Positions 1 to 6,872 of a stretch of 39,880 bases of DNA are shown here, one piece after another. Position 1 is the stretch's first letter; the number at the start of each line of letters is the position of its first letter. The notes below the pieces were generated by a model. The model searched no databases. It saw only the letters and a program-made list of their open reading frames with translations, and was not told where the DNA came from. The DNA comes from Bacteroidales bacterium (lineage in GTDB: Bacteria; Bacteroidota; Bacteroidia; Bacteroidales; F082), in assembly GCA_017645245.1 (NCBI GenBank), contig JAGCPG010000122.1, positions 1 through 39,880 on the forward strand. Reading direction: 5' to 3'. Both the position numbers and the translations under genes were made by a program.

Positions 1-118
1 CATTACCTCCACCATTGTTTTCATCATTGTTTTCCTCATTATCGGGTTTGCATCCCACGGCGAACACCATCGCCATCGATAGCATTACGGCTGCTATGGC
101 CTTCCATGTTTTCTTCAT
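1..118 (-). CDS. Lipoprotein, N-terminal fragment (runs off the left edge)
   Basis: The first 39 codons of a minus-strand gene are present. They encode a short basic n-region (MKKTWK), a hydrophobic stretch and a lipobox ending FAVGC with Cys23, followed by an acidic Asn/Glu/Gly-rich tether (PDNEENNDEN). This is a textbook lipoprotein signal for export and lipidation. The rest of the protein lies outside the window, so no function can be assigned. The start was chosen because it gives a complete signal peptide and lies 27 nt downstream of a TATCTTTG promoter element on the minus strand. The gene is divergent from the DRTGG operon starting at 219. Confidence 0.75.
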   Translation of the reverse strand, partial: MKKTWKAIAAVMLSMAMVFAVGCKPDNEENNDENNGGGN

Positions 119-144
119 ATTTCGAAAGTTTGTGTTGTTGGTGG

Positions 145-152
145 CAAAGATA
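145..152 (-). promoter_or_regulatory. Promoter -7 element for the divergent lipoprotein
   Basis: TATCTTTG on the minus strand matches the Bacteroidota -7 consensus TAnnTTTG and lies 27 nt upstream of the lipoprotein start. No good TTTG at -33 was found. Confidence 0.55.
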
Positions 153-162
153 TAAAAAAAAC

Positions 163-192
163 TTGACAATTCCCATTTTTTTACTAAATTTG
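163..192 (+). promoter_or_regulatory. Promoter of the DRTGG/PHP/Fe-S sensor operon
   Basis: TAAATTTG at 185-192 matches the -7 consensus TAnnTTTG. TTG at 163-165 sits 19 nt upstream, as expected for the -33 element. The first start codon follows 26 nt after the -7 box. No other promoter-like motif was seen inside the operon, so all six genes are probably read from here. Confidence 0.6.
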
Positions 193-218
193 CCTACCAA
201 TTTCAAAACGACTACATA

Positions 219-554
219 ATGAAAGTTCAAGAATTAGTTGACAAACTCGGACTGAAAGTCCTCTCCGGCGCCAATGGCCTCGACCGCGAAATCGACGGCT
301 GCTATATATCCGACCTGCTCAGCGACGTGATGGGCAACGCCATGGAAGGCAACATCTGGATCACCCTCCAAACCCATAAGAACGTGATGGCTGTGGCATC
401 GCTCAAAGAGATGTCGTGCATCATCCTCGTCAAGAACCTCGTGCCCAACGACGAAACCATCGAGCAAAGCAACGACGAGGATCTGCCCATCCTGCAGACC
501 AACCTGCCCACCTACGAGATTGCTGGCAAGGTTTACAACCTGTTAAATAGTTAG
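219..554 (+). CDS. DRTGG-domain protein, copy 1
   Basis: A 111-residue protein consisting of a single DRTGG-type domain, the fold first recognised between CBS pairs in pyrophosphatases and next to phosphotransacetylase. Features seen: an N-terminal helix with KVQELVDKLGLKVL, the family signature GCYISDLLSDVMG (about residues 27-39), and the hydrophobic strand SCIILVKNL. DRTGG domains are thought to bind nucleotides or act as allosteric modules, and the exact ligand is unknown. It is the first gene of the operon and is related to a second copy at 1934. In clostridial genomes this small protein recurs next to [FeFe]-hydrogenase genes together with PHP and RsbW-like genes. The role here is inferred from that association. 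Confidence 0.8.
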   Translation: MKVQELVDKLGLKVLSGANGLDREIDGCYISDLLSDVMGNAMEGNIWITLQTHKNVMAVASLKEMSCIILVKNLVPNDETIEQSNDEDLPILQTNLPTYEIAGKVYNLLNS

Positions 555-558
555 TCTC

Positions 559-593
559 CTGACTTCTGTCTTCTGAATTCTGTCTTCTGACTT
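559..593 (+). repeat. Heptamer array R1 (five units, CTGNNTT)
   Basis: Five consecutive 7-bp units (CTGACTT, CTGTCTT, CTGAATT and repeats of the first two) fill almost the whole gap between the DRTGG-1 stop and the PHP start. The unit order is symmetrical (a-b-c-b-a). The array ends 4 nt before the PHP ATG. On the complementary strand the unit reads GAAGTCA/GAAGACA, related to the arrays at 13973, 24524 and 24811. Confidence 0.9.
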
Positions 594-597
594 CCCC

Positions 598-1374
598 ATG
601 GATCTCAAAGCCTATAGAGCCGATCTTCACATGCACACGGTGCTTTCTCCGTGTGGCGACCTCTATATGAGCCCAAGTGCCATCGTGGAGCAAGCTAAAA
701 AGCTGCACCTCGACGTGATCGCCATCTGCGACCACAACACGACACGTCAGGTAAAAGTGACCCAAAAGATCGGCCGCGAAAACGACCTGATGGTCATCGG
801 CGGCGTGGAGATCACCACCCAGGAAGAAGCCCATGCCCTCGCCTACTTCGAGAACGACGAACAGCTGGATCAATTCCAGGAATTCCTTGACGAGCATCTC
901 CCCCACATCCCACTGGATGAAGAGAAGTTCGGCTACCAGCTCATCGTAGATGAAAACGAAGAGGTGGTCGGCGAAGAGGAATGGCTGCTGTGGTCAGCTT
1001 TGGACGCCGACCTCGACGAGCTCTACGACGTAGTCCACAGCATCGGCGGATTGTTTGTTCCCGCTCACGTGAACAAACCAGCCAGCAGCTTGGTGAGCCA
1101 ACTCGGCTTCGTGCCGCCCGACATCAAGGCCGATGCTCTGGAGATCTCCAAGCACGTCACCAAACCTGACTTCCTGAAGAAATACGCTTATCTGAAGAAA
1201 TACAACTTCACGAAAAGCTCCGACGCCCACTTCCTGCACATCATCGGCGAGGTCCACTGCGTGCTCCACATGTACGACCGGACCTTCGACGAGTTCCGTA
1301 AGACCCTCCACGGTGAGGATGGGCGCTATATCGACACCGAACCCAACGAAAAACTGCAACTTCTTTACGGATAA
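598..1374 (+). CDS. PHP-domain metal-dependent phosphoesterase
   Basis: A 258-residue PHP-fold hydrolase (polymerase and histidinol phosphatase superfamily). The metal-site motifs are all visible in order: DLHMHT (D9, H11, H13), CDHN (D45, H46), VE71, H79, PAHV (H157) and SSDAH (D209, H211). Relatives include nucleoside 3',5'-bisphosphate phosphatases and TrpH/YciV-type exonucleases. The substrate here is unknown. There is no signal peptide, so it is cytoplasmic. The start follows the heptamer array directly, and only 6 nt separate the stop from the next gene. Because it lies between DRTGG and anti-sigma-like ATPase genes, a role in turning over a signalling phosphate or nucleotide is a reasonable inference, but it is not shown by the sequence. 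Confidence 0.88.
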   Translation: MDLKAYRADLHMHTVLSPCGDLYMSPSAIVEQAKKLHLDVIAICDHNTTRQVKVTQKIGRENDLMVIGGVEITTQEEAHALAYFENDEQLDQFQEFLDEHLPHIPLDEEKFGYQLIVDENEEVVGEEEWLLWSALDADLDELYDVVHSIGGLFVPAHVNKPASSLVSQLGFVPPDIKADALEISKHVTKPDFLKKYAYLKKYNFTKSSDAHFLHIIGEVHCVLHMYDRTFDEFRKTLHGEDGRYIDTEPNEKLQLLYG

Positions 1375-1380
1375 AAGACC

Positions 1381-1929
1381 ATGAAAGAACTATCAATGCA
1401 CGTATATGACCTGATGGAAAACTCGACCGCGGCCAACTCGACCTTGGTGGAGCTCACTATCCGCGACAGCCTTAAGGACAACGTCTATGCCTTCACCATC
1501 AAGGACAACGGCAAAGGTATGAGTCCTGAGTTCCTGGCCAAGGTCACCGACCCATGGACCACCTCACGCACCACACGCAAGGTGGGACTGGGACTGCCCC
1601 TAATCAAGATGAACACCGAGAACGCCGGCGGCGGCATGAAGATCGAGAGCGAGCTGGGCAAAGGCACCGTGTTGAACTTCTGGTTCCAGCACGACCACCT
1701 TGACCGTCCACCCATGGGCGACCTCGCCGGATCGCTGGTGATGCTGTTCTCCGCCCACGAGGACATCCATTTCATCTATAAACACATCACCGACGAGGGC
1801 GAGTTCGTGTTCGACACCGACGAGATCAAGGAAGCCCTCGACGGGATGCCGATGAACGACGTCCACATCATGAAATATCTCAAGGAGATGATCCAAGAAA
1901 ACCTAGAAGAAATCCATTATAACGACTAA
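1381..1929 (+). CDS. GHKL-fold ATP-binding protein (histidine-kinase-like ATPase)
   Basis: A 182-residue protein built around a histidine-kinase-type ATPase domain. The N box is DLMENSTAA (residues 10-18), the G1 box is KDNGKGM (about 41-47) and the G2 box is VGLGLPL. There is no dimerisation or phospho-acceptor His segment, no transmembrane segment and no PAS domain, so it is not a classical sensor kinase. A C-terminal extension of about 80 residues (from about 103) is acidic and helical and resembles no domain I recognise. Proteins of this shape accompany DRTGG and PHP genes in hydrogenase-linked clusters. It may phosphorylate a neighbouring partner or bind it in an ATP-dependent way, as RsbW/RsbT do; that is inference. 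The 4-nt gap to the next gene implies co-translation. Confidence 0.8.
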   Translation: MKELSMHVYDLMENSTAANSTLVELTIRDSLKDNVYAFTIKDNGKGMSPEFLAKVTDPWTTSRTTRKVGLGLPLIKMNTENAGGGMKIESELGKGTVLNFWFQHDHLDRPPMGDLAGSLVMLFSAHEDIHFIYKHITDEGEFVFDTDEIKEALDGMPMNDVHIMKYLKEMIQENLEEIHYND

Positions 1930-1933
1930 TAAA

Positions 1934-2278
1934 ATGACACTCAAAGCAATTGCAGAATTACTGGAGGCCAAGGTCCTCTGCGGCCACGACCGCTTGAACG
2001 AAGAACATGAGACGGCCTTCGCCTCCGACCTGATGAGCGACGTGCTCACCTTGGGCGACTACAACCCTGTGATTCTCACGGGATTGTGCAACATGCAAAC
2101 CATCCGCACCTGTGAGATGGGCAACCTCGACATCATCGTGCTGGTGCGCCGCAAAAAGGCCACCGAGGAGATGATCGAGGAGGCCGAGGACGAGGGCATG
2201 GTGGTCATGGAAAGTGACTTCTCCATGTTCAAGGCCTGTGGTCTGCTCTTTCAGGCGGGTATGCAGCCCATTTTCTGA
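1934..2278 (+). CDS. DRTGG-domain protein, copy 2
   Basis: A 114-residue DRTGG-domain protein related to the product at 219-554. Both carry the same core: KVL near residue 14, the motif SDLMSDVL (compare SDLLSDVM in copy 1), a central hydrophobic strand (LDIIVLVRRKK) and a C-terminal half with LPILQT/MVVMES-type strands. The copies are divergent enough (roughly a quarter to a third identical by eye) to be an old duplication with separate roles, for instance subunits of a heterodimer. It has no catalytic motif. It sits between the two ATPase genes, which suggests that DRTGG proteins and ATPases work as pairs (1 with 1, 2 with 2). The pairing is a guess from gene order. Confidence 0.8.
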   Translation: MTLKAIAELLEAKVLCGHDRLNEEHETAFASDLMSDVLTLGDYNPVILTGLCNMQTIRTCEMGNLDIIVLVRRKKATEEMIEEAEDEGMVVMESDFSMFKACGLLFQAGMQPIF

Positions 2279-2300
2279 TGTTTCACCAAATCTGAACGCC

Positions 2301-2714
2301 ATGCATTTTGAATATCAAGTTTATGAGGCTGACTTCGTGAACGCCGGTGCTGCATCGAGCGCAATCAAGAAGACCTTGAAGCAGCTCAACGTCAACCCAC
2401 AGATCGTTAAGCGGGTGGTGGTGGCCCTCTACGAGGCTGAGGTCAACGCCATCGCCCACGCCTACGGAGGCATGATTTACGCCGACATCGAAGCCGACAA
2501 GATCATCGTGAAGGTCGTTGACAAAGGCCCTGGCATCCCCGACATCGAATGGGCCATGAAAGAAGGCAACTCCACGGCATCGCCCGAGGTGCGCAACATG
2601 GGATTCGGCGCCGGCATGGGTCTGCCCAACATCCGCAAAAACGTCGACCGCCTCGACGTACAATCCACCGTCGGCGTAGGCACCACCGTCGAGATGGAAG
2701 TGAAGTTTATCTAA
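2301..2714 (+). CDS. RsbT/RsbW-like anti-sigma or switch kinase ATPase
   Basis: A 137-residue GHKL ATPase of the serine-kinase/anti-sigma type. It shows an N box EAEVNAIAHAY (about residues 45-55), a G1 box VDKGPGIPD and a glycine lid GFGAGMGLPNI, the arrangement found in RsbT, RsbW and SpoIIAB. Such proteins phosphorylate STAS-domain antagonists or sequester sigma factors in partner switching. No STAS gene and no PP2C/SpoIIE phosphatase is present in this window, so the partner is unknown. I chose the ATG at 2301 because the family sequence begins with MHFEYQVYEADF; the frame is open further upstream, but that part overlaps the DRTGG-2 gene and has no family resemblance. The stop is followed by a heptamer array that leads straight into the next ATG. 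Confidence 0.82.
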   Translation: MHFEYQVYEADFVNAGAASSAIKKTLKQLNVNPQIVKRVVVALYEAEVNAIAHAYGGMIYADIEADKIIVKVVDKGPGIPDIEWAMKEGNSTASPEVRNMGFGAGMGLPNIRKNVDRLDVQSTVGVGTTVEMEVKFI

Positions 2715-2717
2715 TCG

Positions 2718-2752
2718 AAAAACTGAAAACTGCTAACTAAAAACTGCCAACT
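2718..2752 (+). repeat. Heptamer array R2 (five units, NNNAACT) abutting a start codon
   Basis: Five 7-bp units ending in AACT (for example GAAAACT, GCTAACT, GCCAACT) fill the gap between the RsbT-like gene and the Fe-S gene. The last unit touches the ATG at 2753. The first bases of the five units are A, G, G, A, G, which is the same pattern as in array R6 in front of hipA. Confidence 0.9.
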
Positions 2753-4108
2753 ATGGAAAAGGTACCGTTTTTTCATGCGCTGACTATTGACGAAAGCACT
2801 TGCATTGGCTGCTCCCACTGCATGAAATCATGTCCCACCGAAGCCCTCAGGGTGCGTAACGGCAAGGCCGTGCTGTCGCCCGACCGCTGCATCGACTGCG
2901 GCAACTGCTTCAAAGTCTGCCCGACGAAGTCCATTTACATCAAGCAGGACGACTTCGACGACATATTCAACTACGCCTGTCGCGTGGCGCTGGTGCCTTC
3001 CGTATTCATGGGGCAGTTTCCCAACGACATCACAGTATCGCGTATCTATCAGATACTCAAAGAGATAGGATTCACCGTCGTGATTGAGACCGAGGCCACC
3101 GTGCCGATCTATACCGAGGCTAAAAACAGATACGCCGCCGAGCATCCCGACATCCGGCCGCTGATCTCTACCTACTGTCCCGCCATCGTCAGGCTCATAC
3201 AGGTGAAGTTCCCCGGACTGGTGGACAACCTGCTGCCACTCCGCGCTCCCATCGACCTGACGGCCATGTTCATCCGCCGCAAGCTCCAGCAAGAAGAGGA
3301 TTGGAACCCCGAGGACATCGGCATCTTCTACATCACACCTTGCGCCGCCAAGATCGCCGCGGTGAAGAGCCCTGTGGGCGAAGAGAAATCGCTGGTGGAC
3401 GGCGTCATCAACATGGATTCGCTCTACAACCGAGTTTTCAAGCGCATCAAGGAGCAGGGCAAGGGCTTCAAGGAACAGAAACTGCCCGTGTCGCAACTCT
3501 CGGCTGACGGCGTACTGACCGCCCTCACCAACGGCGAGCGCCGACTCTCCAACGCCAAGCACTCTTACTCCATCGACGAGATCCACAACGTCATCGAGTT
3601 CCTCGAAAAGGTGGAGAACGACGAGGTCGAAAACGTCGACTTCCTTGAGCTGCGCGCCTGCGACCAAAGCTGCCCTGGCGGCATCCTCACCTGCGACAAC
3701 CGTTTCATGATGTGCGAGCGCATCTTTGCCCGTGCCCGTAAGATCGCTGAACGCGAGCGTAACGGCGAGCAGACCAAGGATCATGAGATTGAGCAGGAGC
3801 ATAACTTCCTGGCGAAGAACATCAAGCTGGGCGACATCAAGCCGCGTTCCATGCTCGTCCTTGACGAAGACATCACGCAAGCCTTGGCCAAGATGCAACA
3901 GATCAGGGAGTTGAGAGCCAAGCTACCTCAGAGGGATTGTGGCATCTGCGGTGCACCCACTTGCGACGCCCTGGCCCACGACATCGTCATGGGTGAGGCC
4001 AAGTTCACCGATTGCGTCTTCGTCCAGCGCAAACTCGAAGCCAAAGGCGAGATGCACGCCGAAGAATCGCACGCCATCATGGAATCCATCTGGGGAGAAA
4101 ACAAATAA
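2753..4108 (+). CDS. [FeFe]-hydrogenase-like iron-sulfur sensor protein (group C-like, without PAS)
   Basis: A 451-residue cytoplasmic iron-sulfur protein. Domains: two [4Fe-4S] ferredoxin motifs (C17/C20/C23/C27 and C46/C49/C52/C56); a hydrogenase large-subunit-like domain (about 75-330); and a C-terminal four-cysteine FeS domain (C396, C399, C404, C421; CGICGAPTC). In the hydrogenase domain the three H-cluster motifs survive in altered form: L1 is TYCP (C142), L2 is TPCAAK (C197, K200) and L3 is ACDQSC (C303, C307). The cysteine equivalent to the proton-transfer residue of catalytic enzymes is Tyr141, and the usual GGGQP of L3 is missing. The layout resembles putative sensory group C hydrogenases, but it ends without a PAS domain. 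Being last in the signalling operon fits a redox or H2 sensor rather than a turnover enzyme. Whether it holds a diiron site cannot be read from sequence. Confidence 0.8.
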   Translation: MEKVPFFHALTIDESTCIGCSHCMKSCPTEALRVRNGKAVLSPDRCIDCGNCFKVCPTKSIYIKQDDFDDIFNYACRVALVPSVFMGQFPNDITVSRIYQILKEIGFTVVIETEATVPIYTEAKNRYAAEHPDIRPLISTYCPAIVRLIQVKFPGLVDNLLPLRAPIDLTAMFIRRKLQQEEDWNPEDIGIFYITPCAAKIAAVKSPVGEEKSLVDGVINMDSLYNRVFKRIKEQGKGFKEQKLPVSQLSADGVLTALTNGERRLSNAKHSYSIDEIHNVIEFLEKVENDEVENVDFLELRACDQSCPGGILTCDNRFMMCERIFARARKIAERERNGEQTKDHEIEQEHNFLAKNIKLGDIKPRSMLVLDEDITQALAKMQQIRELRAKLPQRDCGICGAPTCDALAHDIVMGEAKFTDCVFVQRKLEAKGEMHAEESHAIMESIWGENK

Positions 4109-4111
4109 AGC

Positions 4112-5407
4112 TTATTCCATCACCTCACCATAGCAGTCGAAATAATCCGCCTGGGTGATTTTGACTTGGTAGAACTTGCCGATTCCCAGTTCGTTGTCGG
4201 CAGCGATAAGGATTTCGTCATCCACCTCGGGAGAATCGTACTGTGAACGACCAATGTAAAAGTCGCCTTCCAATCGGTCGATGAGCACCTTCTCCACTTT
4301 TCCAACCCTTTGAGCATTGATTTCCAACGAAATATTCTGCTGGATCGCCATCAGTTTGTCAACACGCTCCTGCTTCACCTCATCGGGAACGTCATCGGGC
4401 ATGTCGTAGGCTGGTGTGCCTTCCTCGGGTGAAAAAGCGAACACTCCCGCCCTCTCGAAACGCATGTCCTGGATGAACTGGCAAAGCTCCTCGAAGTCGT
4501 CCTCTGTCTCACCTGGGAAGCCCACGATGAAGGTGGTGCGGAAAGCGATGTCAGGAACATGTTTTCGGACGTTCTTGACAAAACCGATGGTCTGCTCACG
4601 GTCCACGCCACGGCGCATGTCTTTCAAGATACGTGTGCTGACATGCTGCAAAGGCAGGTCGATGTAATGGCAGATCTTGGGATTCTCGCGCATCAAATCA
4701 AGCAATTCATCAGGGAAGCCCAGTGGATAGCCGTAATGAAGCCGGATCCACTCGAAACCGTCGATTTCGCAGAGGGCTTTCACCAACTCCACAATATGGG
4801 ATTTGCCATCGATGTCATGGCCGTAATAGGTCAGGTCTTGGGCAATCAAAATAAGCTCTTTAACGCCTTGTTTGGCCAAACCTTTGGCCTCTTCGATCAA
4901 GTCAGCCATAGGCACGGAGACATGCTGTCCCCGGATCAACGGAATGGCACAGAAAGCACAGCGGCGGTTACATCCTTCGGAGATCTTCAAATAAGCGTAA
5001 TGCTTGGGAGTGGACAGCACACGACGACTGCAATATTGAGGCAACGGCTCTTCTTTCAGCAGGTCAGCGGCAATCAGGTTGACGCTCTCCACGCCATAGA
5101 AGCCATCCACTTCGTGGATTTCCTCTTGAAGCTCCTTTTTGAAACGTTGGGAAAGGCATCCCGTAACATAAAGCTTACTGATTTTGCCCTGTTTGCGCAA
5201 TTCAGCATATTCAAGGATCGTATCCACCGATTCCTCCTGGGCATCGCCGATGAAGCCGCAAGTGTTGATGATGACCACATCCGACTTTCGATCGGAATCG
5301 TGATGGATCAAGTATTTGTGTTCAAGCAACGCCGCCAGATGCTCCGAATCGACTTTATTCTTGGAGCAACCGAGGGTGACGATATTCAGGACTGGCCTTC
5401 TCATCAT
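4112..5407 (-). CDS. rimO: Ribosomal protein uS12 methylthiotransferase RimO
   Basis: A 431-residue radical-SAM methylthiotransferase that adds a methylthio group to an aspartate of ribosomal protein uS12. The N-terminal UPF0004 domain holds the three auxiliary-cluster cysteines C14, C50 and C84. The radical-SAM motif CNRRCAFC gives C146, C150 and C153. A TRAM domain closes the protein (from about 365). The SPEVDDE and YDMPDDVPDEVK segments are typical of RimO rather than MiaB. The start overlaps the ftsY stop as ATGA, so translation is probably coupled; the second Met one codon later is equally possible. The 3' end lies only 3 nt from the convergent Fe-S gene, leaving no room for a terminator between the operons. 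Confidence 0.95.
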   Translation of the reverse strand: MMRRPVLNIVTLGCSKNKVDSEHLAALLEHKYLIHHDSDRKSDVVIINTCGFIGDAQEESVDTILEYAELRKQGKISKLYVTGCLSQRFKKELQEEIHEVDGFYGVESVNLIAADLLKEEPLPQYCSRRVLSTPKHYAYLKISEGCNRRCAFCAIPLIRGQHVSVPMADLIEEAKGLAKQGVKELILIAQDLTYYGHDIDGKSHIVELVKALCEIDGFEWIRLHYGYPLGFPDELLDLMRENPKICHYIDLPLQHVSTRILKDMRRGVDREQTIGFVKNVRKHVPDIAFRTTFIVGFPGETEDDFEELCQFIQDMRFERAGVFAFSPEEGTPAYDMPDDVPDEVKQERVDKLMAIQQNISLEINAQRVGKVEKVLIDRLEGDFYIGRSQYDSPEVDDEILIAADNELGIGKFYQVKITQADYFDCYGEVME

Positions 5408-6357
5408 TCAAACAGCGAATCCACGAAAGCTTTCCTGTCGAAGACCTGCAAATGGTCGATGCCTTCGCCGACGCCGATGTATTTGACCGGAATCTTGAAC
5501 TGGTCGGAGATGCCAATGACCACGCCGCCCTTGGCGGTACCGTCGAGTTTGGTCAAAGCCAGGGCGTTGACCTCAGTGGCAGCGGTGAACTGCTTGGCTT
5601 GCTCAATGGCATTTTGGCCCGTGGAGGCATCCAGCACCAACAGCACCTCGTGAGGTGCGTCGGGAATCACCTTCTGCATCACCTGCTTGATCTTGGTGAG
5701 CTCACGCATCAAGTTGACCTTGTTGTGGAGACGGCCAGCGGTGTCTATCAGCACCACGTCGGCATCCTGTGCCACAGCCGATTTTACGGTATCGAAAGCC
5801 ACCGAAGCCGGGTCGGCGCCCATGCCCTGCTGGACGATAGGCACATCCACGCGCTCAGCCCAGATCTTAAGCTGCTCCACGGCGGCGGCACGGAAGGTGT
5901 CGGAAGCACCCAAAACGACCTTTTTGCCTGCCTTCTTGAAGTTATGGGCAAGCTTGCCGATGGTCGTGGTCTTGCCTACGCCGTTGACGCCGACCACCAT
6001 GATCACGTAAGGCTTCTTGCCCACAATGTCAAAGGTAGTGCCGTCGCCCGACTGGTTCTCTTGCAGCAAGGCCATGATCTCTTCCTTGAGGATGCGATTC
6101 AGTTCGTCGGTGCCGACATATTTGTCGCGGGCCACACGCTGCTCGATGCGCTCGATGATCTTCAGGGTGGTATCCACACCCACATCGGAGGTGATGAGGA
6201 TCTCCTCCAGTTGGTCGAGCACCTCGTCGTCGACTTTCGACTTGCCCGCGATGGCGTGTGAGATGCGGCTGAAGACGCTGGTCTTGGTCTTCTCCAGACC
6301 TTTGTCAAGGTCTTCCTTCTGTTCCTTTTTCTTGGTTAAAAACGAGAATAGTCCCAT
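5404..6357 (-). CDS. ftsY: Signal recognition particle receptor FtsY
   Basis: A 317-residue SRP-family GTPase that docks the ribosome-SRP complex at the membrane. Order: a short basic N-terminus (MGLFSFLTKKK) instead of the long acidic A domain of E. coli, a four-helix N domain (about 25-100) and the G domain with G1 GVNGVGKTT (123-131), DTFRAAAVEQL, DTAGRL (205-210) and TKLDGTAKGG (269-278). The short N-terminus with MGLF may act as an amphipathic membrane anchor, as is usual in Bacteroidota. It is the third gene of the rpmG-DUF4295-ftsY-rimO operon, and no promoter-like motif was seen in its own 80-nt upstream gap. Confidence 0.97.
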   Translation of the reverse strand: MGLFSFLTKKKEQKEDLDKGLEKTKTSVFSRISHAIAGKSKVDDEVLDQLEEILITSDVGVDTTLKIIERIEQRVARDKYVGTDELNRILKEEIMALLQENQSGDGTTFDIVGKKPYVIMVVGVNGVGKTTTIGKLAHNFKKAGKKVVLGASDTFRAAAVEQLKIWAERVDVPIVQQGMGADPASVAFDTVKSAVAQDADVVLIDTAGRLHNKVNLMRELTKIKQVMQKVIPDAPHEVLLVLDASTGQNAIEQAKQFTAATEVNALALTKLDGTAKGGVVIGISDQFKIPVKYIGVGEGIDHLQVFDRKAFVDSLFE

Positions 6358-6436
6358 AACTTCACTTCTTTACACGAAAAAATAGCTCTCCCAAATGTTA
6401 TGGAAAAGCTATTGTATTGTTTGAAAGAAACCCAAT

Positions 6437-6589
6437 TTATCTCTTGGCGAGGAATTCCTGAACCTTCTCGACAGGAACGATGGTCTCTTCAAAATAATAA
6501 GCACCAGTCTTCTCAGAACGTTTCATTCTGATGACTTTGCTGTATTCCTTACCCAGCGTACGGAGGGTAGCAACTACTTTCTTTGCCAT
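6437..6589 (-). CDS. DUF4295 small basic protein (ribosome-associated in Bacteroidota)
   Basis: A 50-residue, strongly basic protein, starting MAKKVVATLRTLGKEYSKVI and ending EFLAKR, that I recognise as the DUF4295 family found only in Bacteroidota, normally directly after rpmG. From memory, the Flavobacterium johnsoniae ribosome structure contains a lineage-specific large-subunit protein named bL38, which I believe is this family; treat that identity as unverified. The start lies 9 nt after the rpmG stop and no other long frame competes. Position, size and charge all fit a ribosomal protein co-expressed with bL33. Confidence 0.9.
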   Translation of the reverse strand: MAKKVVATLRTLGKEYSKVIRMKRSEKTGAYYFEETIVPVEKVQEFLAKR

Positions 6590-6598
6590 AACTCTAGA

Positions 6599-6787
6599 TT
6601 ATTTAATCTCCTTGTGGAGGGTCATTTTCTTCAAAATGGGGTTATACTTCATCAATTCCAGACGATCGGGAGTGTTCTTCTTGTTCTTGTAGGTGAAGTA
6701 GCGAGAAGTACCCGGCATGCCGCTGGCCTTATGTTCTGTGCACTCGAGGATAACCTTGACACGTGCGTCTTTCTGTTTCTTTGACAT
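6599..6787 (-). CDS. rpmG: Large-subunit ribosomal protein bL33
   Basis: A 62-residue bL33. The family core is visible: [36 protein letters not shown] and a basic C-terminus. Only one cysteine is present, so this is the zinc-free (C-minus) form. It is the first gene of the operon and is preceded by a clear promoter. In many Bacteroidota rpmB (bL28) precedes rpmG; here the upstream neighbour is ftcD, so rpmB must lie elsewhere. Confidence 0.95.
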   Translation of the reverse strand: MSKKQKDARVKVILECTEHKASGMPGTSRYFTYKNKKNTPDRLELMKYNPILKKMTLHKEIK

Positions 6788-6817
6788 TGCTTATCTTCCT
6801 TTCAAAATTTCGGACTG

Positions 6818-6847
6818 CAAAATTAGATTATTTTTTTGAATCAGCAA
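6818..6847 (-). promoter_or_regulatory. Promoter of the rpmG-DUF4295-ftsY-rimO operon
   Basis: On the minus strand TAATTTTG (6818-6825) matches TAnnTTTG, and TTG (6845-6847) lies 19 nt upstream of it. The rpmG start is 30 nt downstream. The element lies in the 85-nt gap after ftcD, which shows no hairpin terminator. Confidence 0.6.
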
Positions 6848-6872
6848 GGGATAAAATCATTTTTTTTTCAAA

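Noticed and set aside
39..230. Minus-strand frame of 63 codons at the left edge
   Set aside because: It is out of frame with the lipoprotein signal peptide and covers both promoters in the divergent gap.
2828..3898. Long open frame on the minus strand (356 codons) opposite the Fe-S gene
   Set aside because: The composition (Val, Asp, Leu, His-rich, no motif) is the mirror of the C-rich third codon positions of the real gene on the other strand, and no family features are visible.
4559..5653. Long open frame on the plus strand (364 codons) opposite rimO and ftsY
   Set aside because: It runs antisense across two well recognised genes and has no promoter or recognisable domain.
6381..6413. Inverted repeat AATAGCT ... 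AGCTATT between DUF4295 and ftsY
   Set aside because: A 7-bp AT-rich stem with a 19-nt loop is weak, and ftsY appears to need read-through from the rpmG promoter.
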